Part shown: positions 1 through 6,847 of the stretch, one piece after another | How positions within the stretch are numbered: position 1 is the stretch's first letter | How the letters are laid out: each line of letters opens with the position of its first letter | NCBI GenBank assembly: GCA_000438295.1 | Contig: FR901086.1 | Span: forward strand, 1 to 26,184 | From: Clostridium sp. CAG:451 | GTDB lineage: Bacteria; Bacillota_I; Bacilli_A; RF39; UBA660 | Direction of reading: 5' to 3' | DNA length: 26,184 nucleotides | Notes under the pieces: generated by a model | What the model was told of the DNA's origin: nothing | What the model saw: only the letters and a program-made list of their open reading frames with translations | The model's database searches: none | Made by a program: the position numbers and the translations under genes

Positions 1-1113
1 AAAGTAAAAGAAGCCCCAACAGGTAGTAAGATGAAAGCATATGTAACACAAGCTGATCTTAATAAAGAGAATTTTACTCTACCACAGACAGACTTTCATA
101 CTGGAACTTACGCATCAAAAATAACTAGTATTATCACAAAAAAAGATAACATAGTACCAGCAACAGCTGTTGAAAGTTGGGATATATCAGAAGCAGGGGA
201 TGGCTCTGTAATGGCATATGTAGAGAAAACTGGTGAGGTATTGGAACCAGCACCGTCTAATGCCAAAATATATTCAAATGATGAAAAAGTTAAAGTACCA
301 GAAACAGCTGTTGAAAGTTGGGATATCTCAGAATCTCAAGATGGTTCAGTAATGGCATATGTAGAAGATGATGAAAGTGGTAATAGTACTTACAAGGTAA
401 CAATAGGTGGAAAAGGTGGAATTATTGCTAATGAAAATATGGTTTCCTATTTTCTTGGCTTTGCTATGACATCAATAGATTTGTCATCCTTAGATACATC
501 AGAAGTAACAAATATGAGTGGTATGTTTGCTGAGTGTATCAGTTTAACAAGTCTAGATTTAAGTAAATTTGATACATCAAAAGTGACAAATATGAGTGGT
601 ATGTTTTTAAATTTTAGTAGTTTAACAAGTCTAGATGTAAGTACTTTTGATACATCAAAGGTAACAGATATGCTGTCTATGTTTGATAATTGTAGCAGTT
701 TAACAAGTCTAGATGTAAGCAATTTTGATACATCAAACGTAACAAATATGGATACTATGTTTAATGGTTGTAGCAGTTTAATAAGCCTAGATGTAAGTAA
801 CTTTGATACCTCAAAAGTAACTGGTATGTGGTATATGTTTTCTGAATGTAGCAGTTTAACAAGTCTAGATGTAAGTAATTTTGATACATCACAAGTAACA
901 AATATGCAAGATATGTTTGATTCATGTAGCAGTTTAACAAGTCTAGATTTAAGTAATTTTGATACATCAAAAGTAGCAAGCATGTACAGTATGTTTCGTA
1001 GCTGTTACAAATTAACTCAAATAACTGTTTCTAATAAATGGGTGATTGGTTCATCAACTGATGTACGGGAAATGTTTTCTGACTGTGGAACAGACCGTGT
1101 AACAGTAGTTTAA
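1..1113 (+). CDS. BspA-family leucine-rich repeat surface protein, 5' end missing
   Basis: The reading frame is open from base 1 and runs upstream of the first ATG at 31, so the true start and any signal peptide lie outside the window. The visible part opens with two copies of a module containing TAVESWDISE and DGSVMAYVE. A short glycine-rich link (IGGKGG) follows, then seven 26-residue repeats of the form SLTSLDVSNFDTSKVTNM with a conserved MF. This repeat is the BspA/DUF285-type leucine-rich repeat found on surface adhesins of gut and oral Bacillota and on mycoplasma lipoproteins, where it usually mediates binding to host or matrix. The protein ends soon after the last repeat (RVTVV) with no sorting signal or C-terminal membrane helix. 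Anchoring must therefore be N-terminal or absent. The next gene has its own promoter, so this is a separate unit. The family call is firm; the ligand is unknown. Confidence 0.85.
   Translation, partial: KVKEAPTGSKMKAYVTQADLNKENFTLPQTDFHTGTYASKITSIITKKDNIVPATAVESWDISEAGDGSVMAYVEKTGEVLEPAPSNAKIYSNDEKVKVPETAVESWDISESQDGSVMAYVEDDESGNSTYKVTIGGKGGIIANENMVSYFLGFAMTSIDLSSLDTSEVTNMSGMFAECISLTSLDLSKFDTSKVTNMSGMFLNFSSLTSLDVSTFDTSKVTDMLSMFDNCSSLTSLDVSNFDTSNVTNMDTMFNGCSSLISLDVSNFDTSKVTGMWYMFSECSSLTSLDVSNFDTSQVTNMQDMFDSCSSLTSLDLSNFDTSKVASMYSMFRSCYKLTQITVSNKWVIGSSTDVREMFSDCGTDRVTVV
153..367 (+). repeat. Direct duplication of the WDISE/DGSVMAYVE module
   Basis: Bases 153-226 recur at 294-367, an offset of 141 bp. 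They share long identical runs such as ACAGCTGTTGAAAGTTGGGA. Both encode the module that normally precedes the leucine-rich repeats once. The first copy lacks the glycine-rich link and repeats that follow the second. This suggests a recombination event inside the gene that left one truncated module. Confidence 0.8.
463..1030 (+). repeat. 78-bp in-frame tandem repeats of the BspA-like gene
   Basis: Seven units of 78 bp (26 codons) begin at about 463, 541, 619, 697, 775, 853 and 931, followed by a fading partial unit. The core AGTTTAACAAGTCTAGAT is almost unchanged in successive units, while the codons after GATAC-TC diverge. Near-identity at the DNA level suggests recent duplication or ongoing gene conversion. 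Copy number could change by slippage or recombination. Confidence 0.9.
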
Positions 1114-1218
1114 AAGTGACATAGGATAGAGTCTAGAGAAAATTTATTCTTTTAAGCTGAAAATGTCAGTTTACACTATCAATACACATATATATTAGGT
1201 AAATTAATCGATTTTTGG

Positions 1219-1254
1219 AAATATCTTGAAAAAGATATTTTTCTTTGCTATACT
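1219..1254 (+). promoter_or_regulatory. Promoter of the adhesin gene with an overlapping inverted repeat
   Basis: TTGAAA (1226-1231), a 17-bp spacer and TATACT (1249-1254) form a good vegetative promoter about 25 bp ahead of the adhesin start. A perfect 9-bp inverted repeat, AAATATCTT (1219-1227) and AAGATATTT (1232-1240), surrounds the -35 box with a 4-bp gap. It could be an operator. It is also followed by TTCTTT, so it could act as a weak AT-only terminator for the upstream gene. Confidence 0.65.
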
Positions 1255-1279
1255 TTATCCATAAGGTAAGGTGAGATAT

Positions 1280-2818
1280 ATGAGTACTAAAAGTACACGA
1301 AAGAAAGTTATAAAAAAGACTAAAACAGATATTGAATTTGAAAAAGCTAAAAGAAATGTTAAAATGATTGGTGTTGTTGCCACTATTTTTCTATTTATCT
1401 TAGTAATAATAGGTTTTTTAACTATGGGAAAACCATCTTATGCAACATTACTTGAATCCCTTCCAAGTTCATTTACTAGTAAGCTTGGAAAAAGTCCTAA
1501 ATGTACTGATAATCAAAATACACCAGCATGTAACACATTACGAGAAATTGGAACTATCGATATAGATTATGGTTTTAAAGCTAGCTATGATAATAAACTT
1601 GCAGATTTGTTCTGTATTGAACATATGAAATCTATGAGTTCTAGTGTTAACTATACAAAAGATAAATCAGTATTAGATACTTATCCAGGAATTGTTTATA
1701 TCTTAGATAATAATAATTTTGATACCTCTAAAGGTACATGCAAATCACTTGGAACTTGTACTGATTCACAACTAAATGAATATTTAACCCAAATAGCTAT
1801 TTGGTGGTATATAGATAAAGTAAATGGTTGTGATGATGGTAAAAACTATTCAAGTAAAGGAGTAGAATCAACTATTACTGAAGATAATGATGGAAATGGT
1901 AAATATGACTCTGATAAAAATTATCAATACTATAACAATTTATCAGTACTTGATAAACAAGCTATAAAAGCTAGTAAATATGCTAGTAAAATAGACTCAT
2001 TAGTTAAGGGAGCATTAGCTTATAAAGGAGATACTACTACTCCTAATATATCACTACCATCAAAAGATAATATCACTTATACAGCAAATGGTAATAATAT
2101 TGTTACTAGTGCTATAACACCTACTAGTACTTCAGGAAGCTTTTCTAGTTATACTGTAACAGTAAATAATAGTAATGTTAAAGTACTTAATACTAGTTTA
2201 GTAGAACAAACAACTTTTGGCAAAGGTGAATCATTTATAATATCAATGCCTGCATCTCTTGCTACTGATGGAAAAATATCAGTTGATGTAAGTGTAGAAG
2301 GAAACTTCAGTAAAAAAGATGCATTCTTCTATAAACCAACTAGTACTTCATTACAGACTACTGTATTAGGAGTAATTAATAATTCTAAACAAAAAGCTAA
2401 TTTAAATTTAGCTTACGAAATAGAACTAGGAGAAGGAAAGTTTCGTAAAGTAGATGCAGAAACAGGAGATTATGTAAAAAACGCTACTTTATCTGTTGTT
2501 GATTCTAAAGGTACTGTAGTTAGTACTTTTGAAACAGGGGATAAAGAAACAACTATTACATTACCAGTTGGAAACTATACGGTAACAGAAACAAAAGTAC
2601 CAGATGGCTATAGTGCAGAAAAGACAACTTATGAATTTGAAATTAAAAAAGACGAAACAACAGAAATAGTTTTAAAAAATACTAAACTAATTGATGTTCC
2701 TAATACAAAAGTTAACATGACATATGTTTATGGAATAGGAATAGCAATAGTTGTAGTTGGTATTATCTTCATAGTAATAGCTAAAACATCTTCTAATGGT
2801 AAAAAGAAGAAAAATTAA
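1280..2818 (+). CDS. Thioester-domain (TQXA) adhesin with Cna-B/SpaA domain and sortase signal
   Basis: This is a 512-residue cell-wall-anchored protein. A membrane helix at residues 29-49 acts as signal anchor or signal peptide. Residues about 85-250 form a thioester domain: Cys112 (LFCIEH) and Gln171 in the diagnostic TQ-x-A motif (YLTQIAIW) are the pair expected to form the Cys-Gln thioester. In this family that bond captures host amines covalently. A Cna-B/SpaA-type domain covers about 386-467, with Lys390 (FRKVD) and Glu437 (TVTETK) as likely isopeptide partners. The C-terminus has DVPNT at 472-476, a hydrophobic helix and KKKKN, which is a variant sorting signal (VPNTK for LPxTG). I chose ATG 1280 over GTG 1271 because AGGTG sits 6 bp ahead of it and overlaps the GTG. 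The sortase gene follows directly and overlaps the 3' end, so it is the likely partner. Confidence 0.85.
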   Translation: MSTKSTRKKVIKKTKTDIEFEKAKRNVKMIGVVATIFLFILVIIGFLTMGKPSYATLLESLPSSFTSKLGKSPKCTDNQNTPACNTLREIGTIDIDYGFKASYDNKLADLFCIEHMKSMSSSVNYTKDKSVLDTYPGIVYILDNNNFDTSKGTCKSLGTCTDSQLNEYLTQIAIWWYIDKVNGCDDGKNYSSKGVESTITEDNDGNGKYDSDKNYQYYNNLSVLDKQAIKASKYASKIDSLVKGALAYKGDTTTPNISLPSKDNITYTANGNNIVTSAITPTSTSGSFSSYTVTVNNSNVKVLNTSLVEQTTFGKGESFIISMPASLATDGKISVDVSVEGNFSKKDAFFYKPTSTSLQTTVLGVINNSKQKANLNLAYEIELGEGKFRKVDAETGDYVKNATLSVVDSKGTVVSTFETGDKETTITLPVGNYTVTETKVPDGYSAEKTTYEFEIKKDETTEIVLKNTKLIDVPNTKVNMTYVYGIGIAIVVVGIIFIVIAKTSSNGKKKKN

Positions 2819-3470
2819 TAAAAAAGGCCAACTTCTTCTAGTTGGTCTTTTCTTCCTTTTAATAGGTATATCAGTAATGATTTATATTCCTATTAAAACT
2901 ATTAAGAATAAAGTATTTAGTGAAATGAAATTAGCTATTTATCAAGATGAAATAAATGAAGATAATGAAACTATAAATGATATAGGAACTAATAATATTA
3001 GTAAACCTACTACTGATAATACTAATCAGATAGAATCTAGTACCGAACAACCTAAAAAAAATATCTCATATACCTATATAGGTCAGTTAAGTATTCCAAA
3101 GATTAAATTTAAAAGAGGATTTGTAAAAAAAGAATCAAAATATAATAACATCGAATATAATGTAACTATTGCTAAAGAAGCAGATTATCCAGATGTTAAG
3201 AATGGTAACTTCATTCTAATGGCTCATTCAGGAGATGCTCCAATATCTTTCTTTGAACCACTTTATAAATTAGAACTAGGAGATATTGCTACTGTTAGTT
3301 ATAATGCTAAAGCATATTACTATAAACTAGTTAAAACTTATCAAGTAGATAAAACTGGTAAAATTGCTATTTATCGTGATTATAATAAAAAGACCTTAAC
3401 CTTAATAACTTGTACACATGATGATTTAACTAAGCAAAGTGTTTATATCTTTGAACAAACGAATGAATAG
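2796..3470 (+). CDS. Sortase, probably processing the adjacent VPNTK adhesin
   Basis: This is a 224-residue membrane-bound transpeptidase that cleaves sorting signals and attaches proteins to the cell wall. It has a basic N-terminus, one membrane helix (residues 11-32), a polar linker rich in N, T and D, and a sortase fold from about 93. His144 lies in LMAHSG and the nucleophile Cys206 in TLTLITC, the standard TLxTC motif. The usual catalytic arginine after the Cys is not seen: the 18 residues from 207 to the end contain no Arg, and Lys213/Gln214 stand in that region. Either this subfamily uses another residue, or the enzyme is altered. The start overlaps the adhesin by 23 bp and has no clear Shine-Dalgarno, so it may be translationally coupled. 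A terminator hairpin lies within its first codons. ATG 2796 is needed to keep the membrane helix; the next ATG (2877) would remove it. Confidence 0.85.
   Translation: MVKRRKINKKGQLLLVGLFFLLIGISVMIYIPIKTIKNKVFSEMKLAIYQDEINEDNETINDIGTNNISKPTTDNTNQIESSTEQPKKNISYTYIGQLSIPKIKFKRGFVKKESKYNNIEYNVTIAKEADYPDVKNGNFILMAHSGDAPISFFEPLYKLELGDIATVSYNAKAYYYKLVKTYQVDKTGKIAIYRDYNKKTLTLITCTHDDLTKQSVYIFEQTNE
2822..2851 (+). terminator. Intrinsic terminator after the adhesin, inside the sortase start
   Basis: AAAAGGCCAAC (2822-2832) pairs with GTTGGTCTTTT (2841-2851) over 11 bp with one G-U pair and an 8-base loop. A T-rich tract (TTTTCTTCCTTTT) follows. It lies 4 bp after the adhesin stop but within codons 9-19 of the sortase gene. 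It would reduce transcription of the sortase relative to its substrate. Confidence 0.7.
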
Positions 3471-3483
3471 GAGGGAATAGAAG

Positions 3484-4077
3484 ATGGATTTAAATATTAT
3501 AGATAAAATAACCTTGTTTTTTAACCTTAACTTTAATTCATTTCTAGCAATAGAAGAATTGCTAATCTTTATACTTATCTTAAGTTTCCTAATAATTAAT
3601 CTAAAGTATAAAAATAATAAAGTAAAAATATTTATCCCTTTTCTTCTTCTATTTATAGTAAGTCTAGCTATGTTCCTTTATGGAAGTAGTATCTTATATG
3701 TTCTAGAAGAAATAGTAAAAGGAATAATTTATGCTATTTATTTTCCAAATATAATCTTTTATATAATAACAGTTATAATAAGTTTTAGTATTATGATATA
3801 TACCATACTATCTAATAAACTAACTAATAAAGAGAAAATAATTAACTATCTATTATGTGGTATTCACTTATATCTATTTATTCTATTTATTACTAATTGT
3901 CTAGACTTAAATGTCTCCTTAGTAAGACCATCTAGGATATATAAACATGATGAATTATATGTTCTAGTACAATCGTGTCAGTTAGTATTTGTAGTAAATA
4001 TTATTTATCAAAGTGTAAAGATGCTAGTTAGAAAATTGAAAAATAAGAGTAAGAATGATATAATGGACAGGAAGTGA
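3484..4077 (+). CDS. Multi-pass membrane protein of unknown function
   Basis: I do not recognise this 197-residue protein. It has about five hydrophobic segments, near residues 18-40, 49-80, 85-112, 120-142 and 157-178, and ends in a lysine-rich cytoplasmic tail (KLKNKSKND). A strong AGGAGGG (3469-3475) precedes ATG 3484, only 13 bp after the sortase stop. The LtaS-like gene begins 7 bp after its own stop, so it sits in an envelope operon. A role beside the sortase or the phosphoglycerol transferase is possible, but nothing in the sequence shows one. Confidence 0.75.
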   Translation: MDLNIIDKITLFFNLNFNSFLAIEELLIFILILSFLIINLKYKNNKVKIFIPFLLLFIVSLAMFLYGSSILYVLEEIVKGIIYAIYFPNIIFYIITVIISFSIMIYTILSNKLTNKEKIINYLLCGIHLYLFILFITNCLDLNVSLVRPSRIYKHDELYVLVQSCQLVFVVNIIYQSVKMLVRKLKNKSKNDIMDRK

Positions 4078-4084
4078 GGTTGTT

Positions 4085-6154
4085 ATGAAAGAGAAATTAA
4101 CTAAACAAGTAAAAAAAGGAAAAAATTATTTAAAAAGAGTTAAAGAAGAACATTTGATTAAGAAATACTTTACAGATAATACTCTTTTCTTAACCTTTGT
4201 TTTAGTATGTGTGATAAATTCTACTATGCTTAGATTCTTTACTATGCGTACATTAGAAAATTATTTAGCTATTAAACCAATCATTGCTGATATTGGAATA
4301 GTAGTGTTAGTAGGATCGTTTTCTTATTTATTTAAAGGCAAGAAAAGATATACATATTTACTAATAGCTAGTATTTTCTTTACAGCTATTTGTATGATTA
4401 ATTCGATATATTATACATTCTATACATCATTTGCTAGTGCATCTATGTTATCTCTTACTCAGTTTATTGCACCAGTATCAGATGCTGTAGTAGAAAATGT
4501 TTTACAACTAAAAGATTTGCTTTACTTAGTACCATTTGCTTTCTTTGTCTTTACTTATCATAGATTGTTAAAGAAAGGTAAGTTTAAACGTTATACTAAG
4601 ACAGAGAGAAAAACAAACTGGTTACATACATTTATAGCAGGTGTTGTAATATTAGTTGTATTTACTGTTACTTTATCAGGACTTGAAATAGGTAGATTTG
4701 TTAAACAATGGAATAGAGAATATATTGTTATGCGATTTGGTATTTACTTATATCAAGGTAATGATGTAGTTAAAAGTCTACAACCAAAGATAAGTGCAAT
4801 GTTTGGTTATGATAATGCTAAAAAAGAATTTGATGAGTACTTTAAAGATAAAAGTGATACAAGAGACTATACTAATGAATATACAGGAATACTAGAAGGA
4901 AAGAATGTAATTGTTATTCATGCTGAGAGTTTCCAAGATGTAGCACTTAATAGAACCTTTAATGGACAAGAAGTAACACCTAATATGAATAAATTAATTA
5001 AAGAAGGGTTATTCTTTAGTAACTTTTATTCTCAGGTAAGTGTAGGTACTAGTTCTGATACAGAATTAACTTTTAATACTAGTTTAATGCCTACTCAAAA
5101 TGGTACTGCTTTTGTTAGTTACTTTGATAGAACTTATAACGGTACTCCTAAGTTTATGAAGGAAAAAGGTTATTATACATTCAGTATGCATGCTAATAAT
5201 GCTGACTTTTGGAATAGACGAGCTATGCATGAATCTTTAGGATATGATAAGTTCTATAGTAAAGAAACTTATAAGACTGAAGGAGAAGAAATGATAGGAC
5301 TAGGTCTTTCTGATAAATCATTCTTTAAACAGTCAGTAGAAAAATTAAAGAAAATAAAGCAAGACCATGATAAGTTTTATGGAATAGCTATATCACTATC
5401 AAATCATACACCATTTTCAGATGTTACTAAGTATGGTGAATTTAAAGTTACTATGAATGAAGAAGTTACTAATGAAGATGGAACAACTACTACTGTTGAG
5501 CATCCTTATCTAGAAGGTACTAAGCTAGGTAACTACTTTAAATCTGTTCATTATGCAGATGCTGCTTTAGGTGAGTTCTTTCAAGAACTAGATGAAGCAG
5601 GGTTACTTGATAATACTGTTGTTATGCTTTATGGTGATCATGATGCAAGACTACCAAAAGCAGATTATGTTAAGATGCTTAATTATGATATGACTACTAA
5701 TAGTGTTAAATCTAAAGATGATCCAACATATCAAGAATTTAATAGTTATCATTATGAATTAAATAGAAAAGTACCATTATTAATTTGGACTAAAGATGAT
5801 ACTATTAAAGCTAAAGAAGTAACAGATATTATGGGAATGTATGATGTACAACCTACAATTAGTAATATGTTAGGATTTTATAATAAGTATTCACTAGGAC
5901 ATGATATTTTTGAAATAAAAGATAATAATATAGTAGTATTCCCTAATGGAAACTGGTTAACTAATAAAGTTTATTATAATAGTCAAAAAGGTGAATATAT
6001 GTCTTTAAAAGATGAGGTAATAAGTGATGATTATATTTCAGAAAATAGTAAATATACTGAGAAACTATTAGATGTCTCTAATAATATAATTGTCTTTGAT
6101 TTATTAAATAAAGATAAGAGTGAGAGTAAAGTAGTTAAGGAGGCCAGTAAATGA
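4085..6154 (+). CDS. LtaS-like membrane phosphoglycerol transferase (sulfatase fold)
   Basis: This 689-residue protein has an N-terminal membrane domain of about five helices (residues 25-205) and an extracellular alkaline-phosphatase/sulfatase-fold domain (about 270-625). The lipoteichoic acid synthase active-site set is visible: Glu281 in HAESFQ, nucleophile Thr322 in VGTSSDTE, His441 in SNHTPF, and Asp518-His519 in YGDHDAR. Spacing matches Staphylococcus LtaS (E255, T300, H416, D475-H476), where a threonine takes glycerol phosphate from phosphatidylglycerol to build lipoteichoic acid. Here it could make lipoteichoic acid or decorate another surface polymer; motifs alone do not separate LtaS from its paralogues. 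A gap of 7 bp upstream and a 4-bp overlap downstream place it in the sortase operon. The protein is slightly longer than LtaS (about 650 residues), with a polar tail after 625. Confidence 0.85.
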   Translation: MKEKLTKQVKKGKNYLKRVKEEHLIKKYFTDNTLFLTFVLVCVINSTMLRFFTMRTLENYLAIKPIIADIGIVVLVGSFSYLFKGKKRYTYLLIASIFFTAICMINSIYYTFYTSFASASMLSLTQFIAPVSDAVVENVLQLKDLLYLVPFAFFVFTYHRLLKKGKFKRYTKTERKTNWLHTFIAGVVILVVFTVTLSGLEIGRFVKQWNREYIVMRFGIYLYQGNDVVKSLQPKISAMFGYDNAKKEFDEYFKDKSDTRDYTNEYTGILEGKNVIVIHAESFQDVALNRTFNGQEVTPNMNKLIKEGLFFSNFYSQVSVGTSSDTELTFNTSLMPTQNGTAFVSYFDRTYNGTPKFMKEKGYYTFSMHANNADFWNRRAMHESLGYDKFYSKETYKTEGEEMIGLGLSDKSFFKQSVEKLKKIKQDHDKFYGIAISLSNHTPFSDVTKYGEFKVTMNEEVTNEDGTTTTVEHPYLEGTKLGNYFKSVHYADAALGEFFQELDEAGLLDNTVVMLYGDHDARLPKADYVKMLNYDMTTNSVKSKDDPTYQEFNSYHYELNRKVPLLIWTKDDTIKAKEVTDIMGMYDVQPTISNMLGFYNKYSLGHDIFEIKDNNIVVFPNGNWLTNKVYYNSQKGEYMSLKDEVISDDYISENSKYTEKLLDVSNNIIVFDLLNKDKSESKVVKEASK

Positions 6155-6771
6155 AACTAAAGAAAAAAGTAAAAAGATGCCTAATAATTGGTAGTGTACT
6201 TTTAGTAGCAGGAACTGGTGTTCTTGTCTATGATGTCTCTTTTAAACCTAAAACTACGGTTAAGAAAGCAACTGTTCTAACAGAGATAAAGGGGTATGGC
6301 TATACCTTAAAGTCTAATAAGAGTAAAGCTTATAAAAAGGAATTTAATAATCTAGCCGAGCTATTAAAGAAAGATAAGATTGATGAAGAAGAATATGCTA
6401 AAGAGTTAACTAAGCTATTTGTTCTAGACTTTTATACTTTATCAGATAAAGTAGCAAATACTGATGTCGGAGGTACTGACTTTGTTCATACCGATGCTAA
6501 AAATAACTTTCTAGAAAAAGCAGAAGATACTATTTACAAGTATGTAGAAAACAATATGTATGGAGGAAGAAAACAAGATTTACCTACGGTTAAAGAAGTA
6601 ACAATTGACAGTGTTGAAAAGACAAGTTTTACGATAGATAAAGTAACTGATGATAAGGCTTATCAAGTAACAGCATCTTGGACTTATACTAGTGAAAATG
6701 ATTATCAAAATAAAGCTACATTTACTTTTGTTCATGAAGATAAGAAGTTGTCATTAGTAGAAATGAAATGA
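6151..6771 (+). CDS. Small membrane-anchored extracytoplasmic protein, unknown function
   Basis: This 206-residue protein has a basic N-terminus and one hydrophobic helix at residues 10-29 (LIIGSVLLVAGTGVLVY). The rest is probably outside the cell. There is no lipobox cysteine. The outer part begins with a charged helical region (about 50-90, rich in K, E and D), then a mixed alpha/beta part ending in WTYTSENDYQNKATFTF. That pattern resembles NTF2-like or peptide-binding extracytoplasmic domains, but I cannot assign a family. ATG 6151 overlaps the LtaS-like stop as ATGA and follows AAGGAGG (6137-6143), so the two are translated together. It may be an accessory factor of the transferase. It closes this operon. 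Confidence 0.7.
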   Translation: MKLKKKVKRCLIIGSVLLVAGTGVLVYDVSFKPKTTVKKATVLTEIKGYGYTLKSNKSKAYKKEFNNLAELLKKDKIDEEEYAKELTKLFVLDFYTLSDKVANTDVGGTDFVHTDAKNNFLEKAEDTIYKYVENNMYGGRKQDLPTVKEVTIDSVEKTSFTIDKVTDDKAYQVTASWTYTSENDYQNKATFTFVHEDKKLSLVEMK

Positions 6772-6792
6772 TATGCTTATACAGCATAATTA

Positions 6793-6821
6793 ATTACAGA
6801 TAAAAAAATACTTGTTATACT
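6793..6821 (+). promoter_or_regulatory. Extended -10 promoter of the SipW-type surface gene
   Basis: TGTTATACT (6813-6821) is an extended -10 element. ATTACA (6793-6798) lies 17 bp upstream as a weak -35. A small 6-bp inverted repeat (TATGCT/AGCATA, 6772-6788) separates it from the preceding operon but has no T-run. Confidence 0.55.
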
Positions 6822-6847
6822 AACTATTAGATAGAGGGTGTATTTTA

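Noticed and set aside
447..983. Long minus-strand reading frames opposite the BspA-like repeats
   Set aside because: They follow the 78-bp period of the sense repeats, and have no ribosome site or recognisable product. Repetition keeps an antisense frame open by chance.
463..1030. CRISPR-like periodic repeats
   Set aside because: The repeats are contiguous, 78 bp, in frame and encode leucine-rich units; there are no unique spacers.
6152..6154. A mycoplasma-type code with TGA as tryptophan
   Set aside because: TGA ends the LtaS-like, MurF-like and other genes at natural family ends, and tryptophans are TGG.
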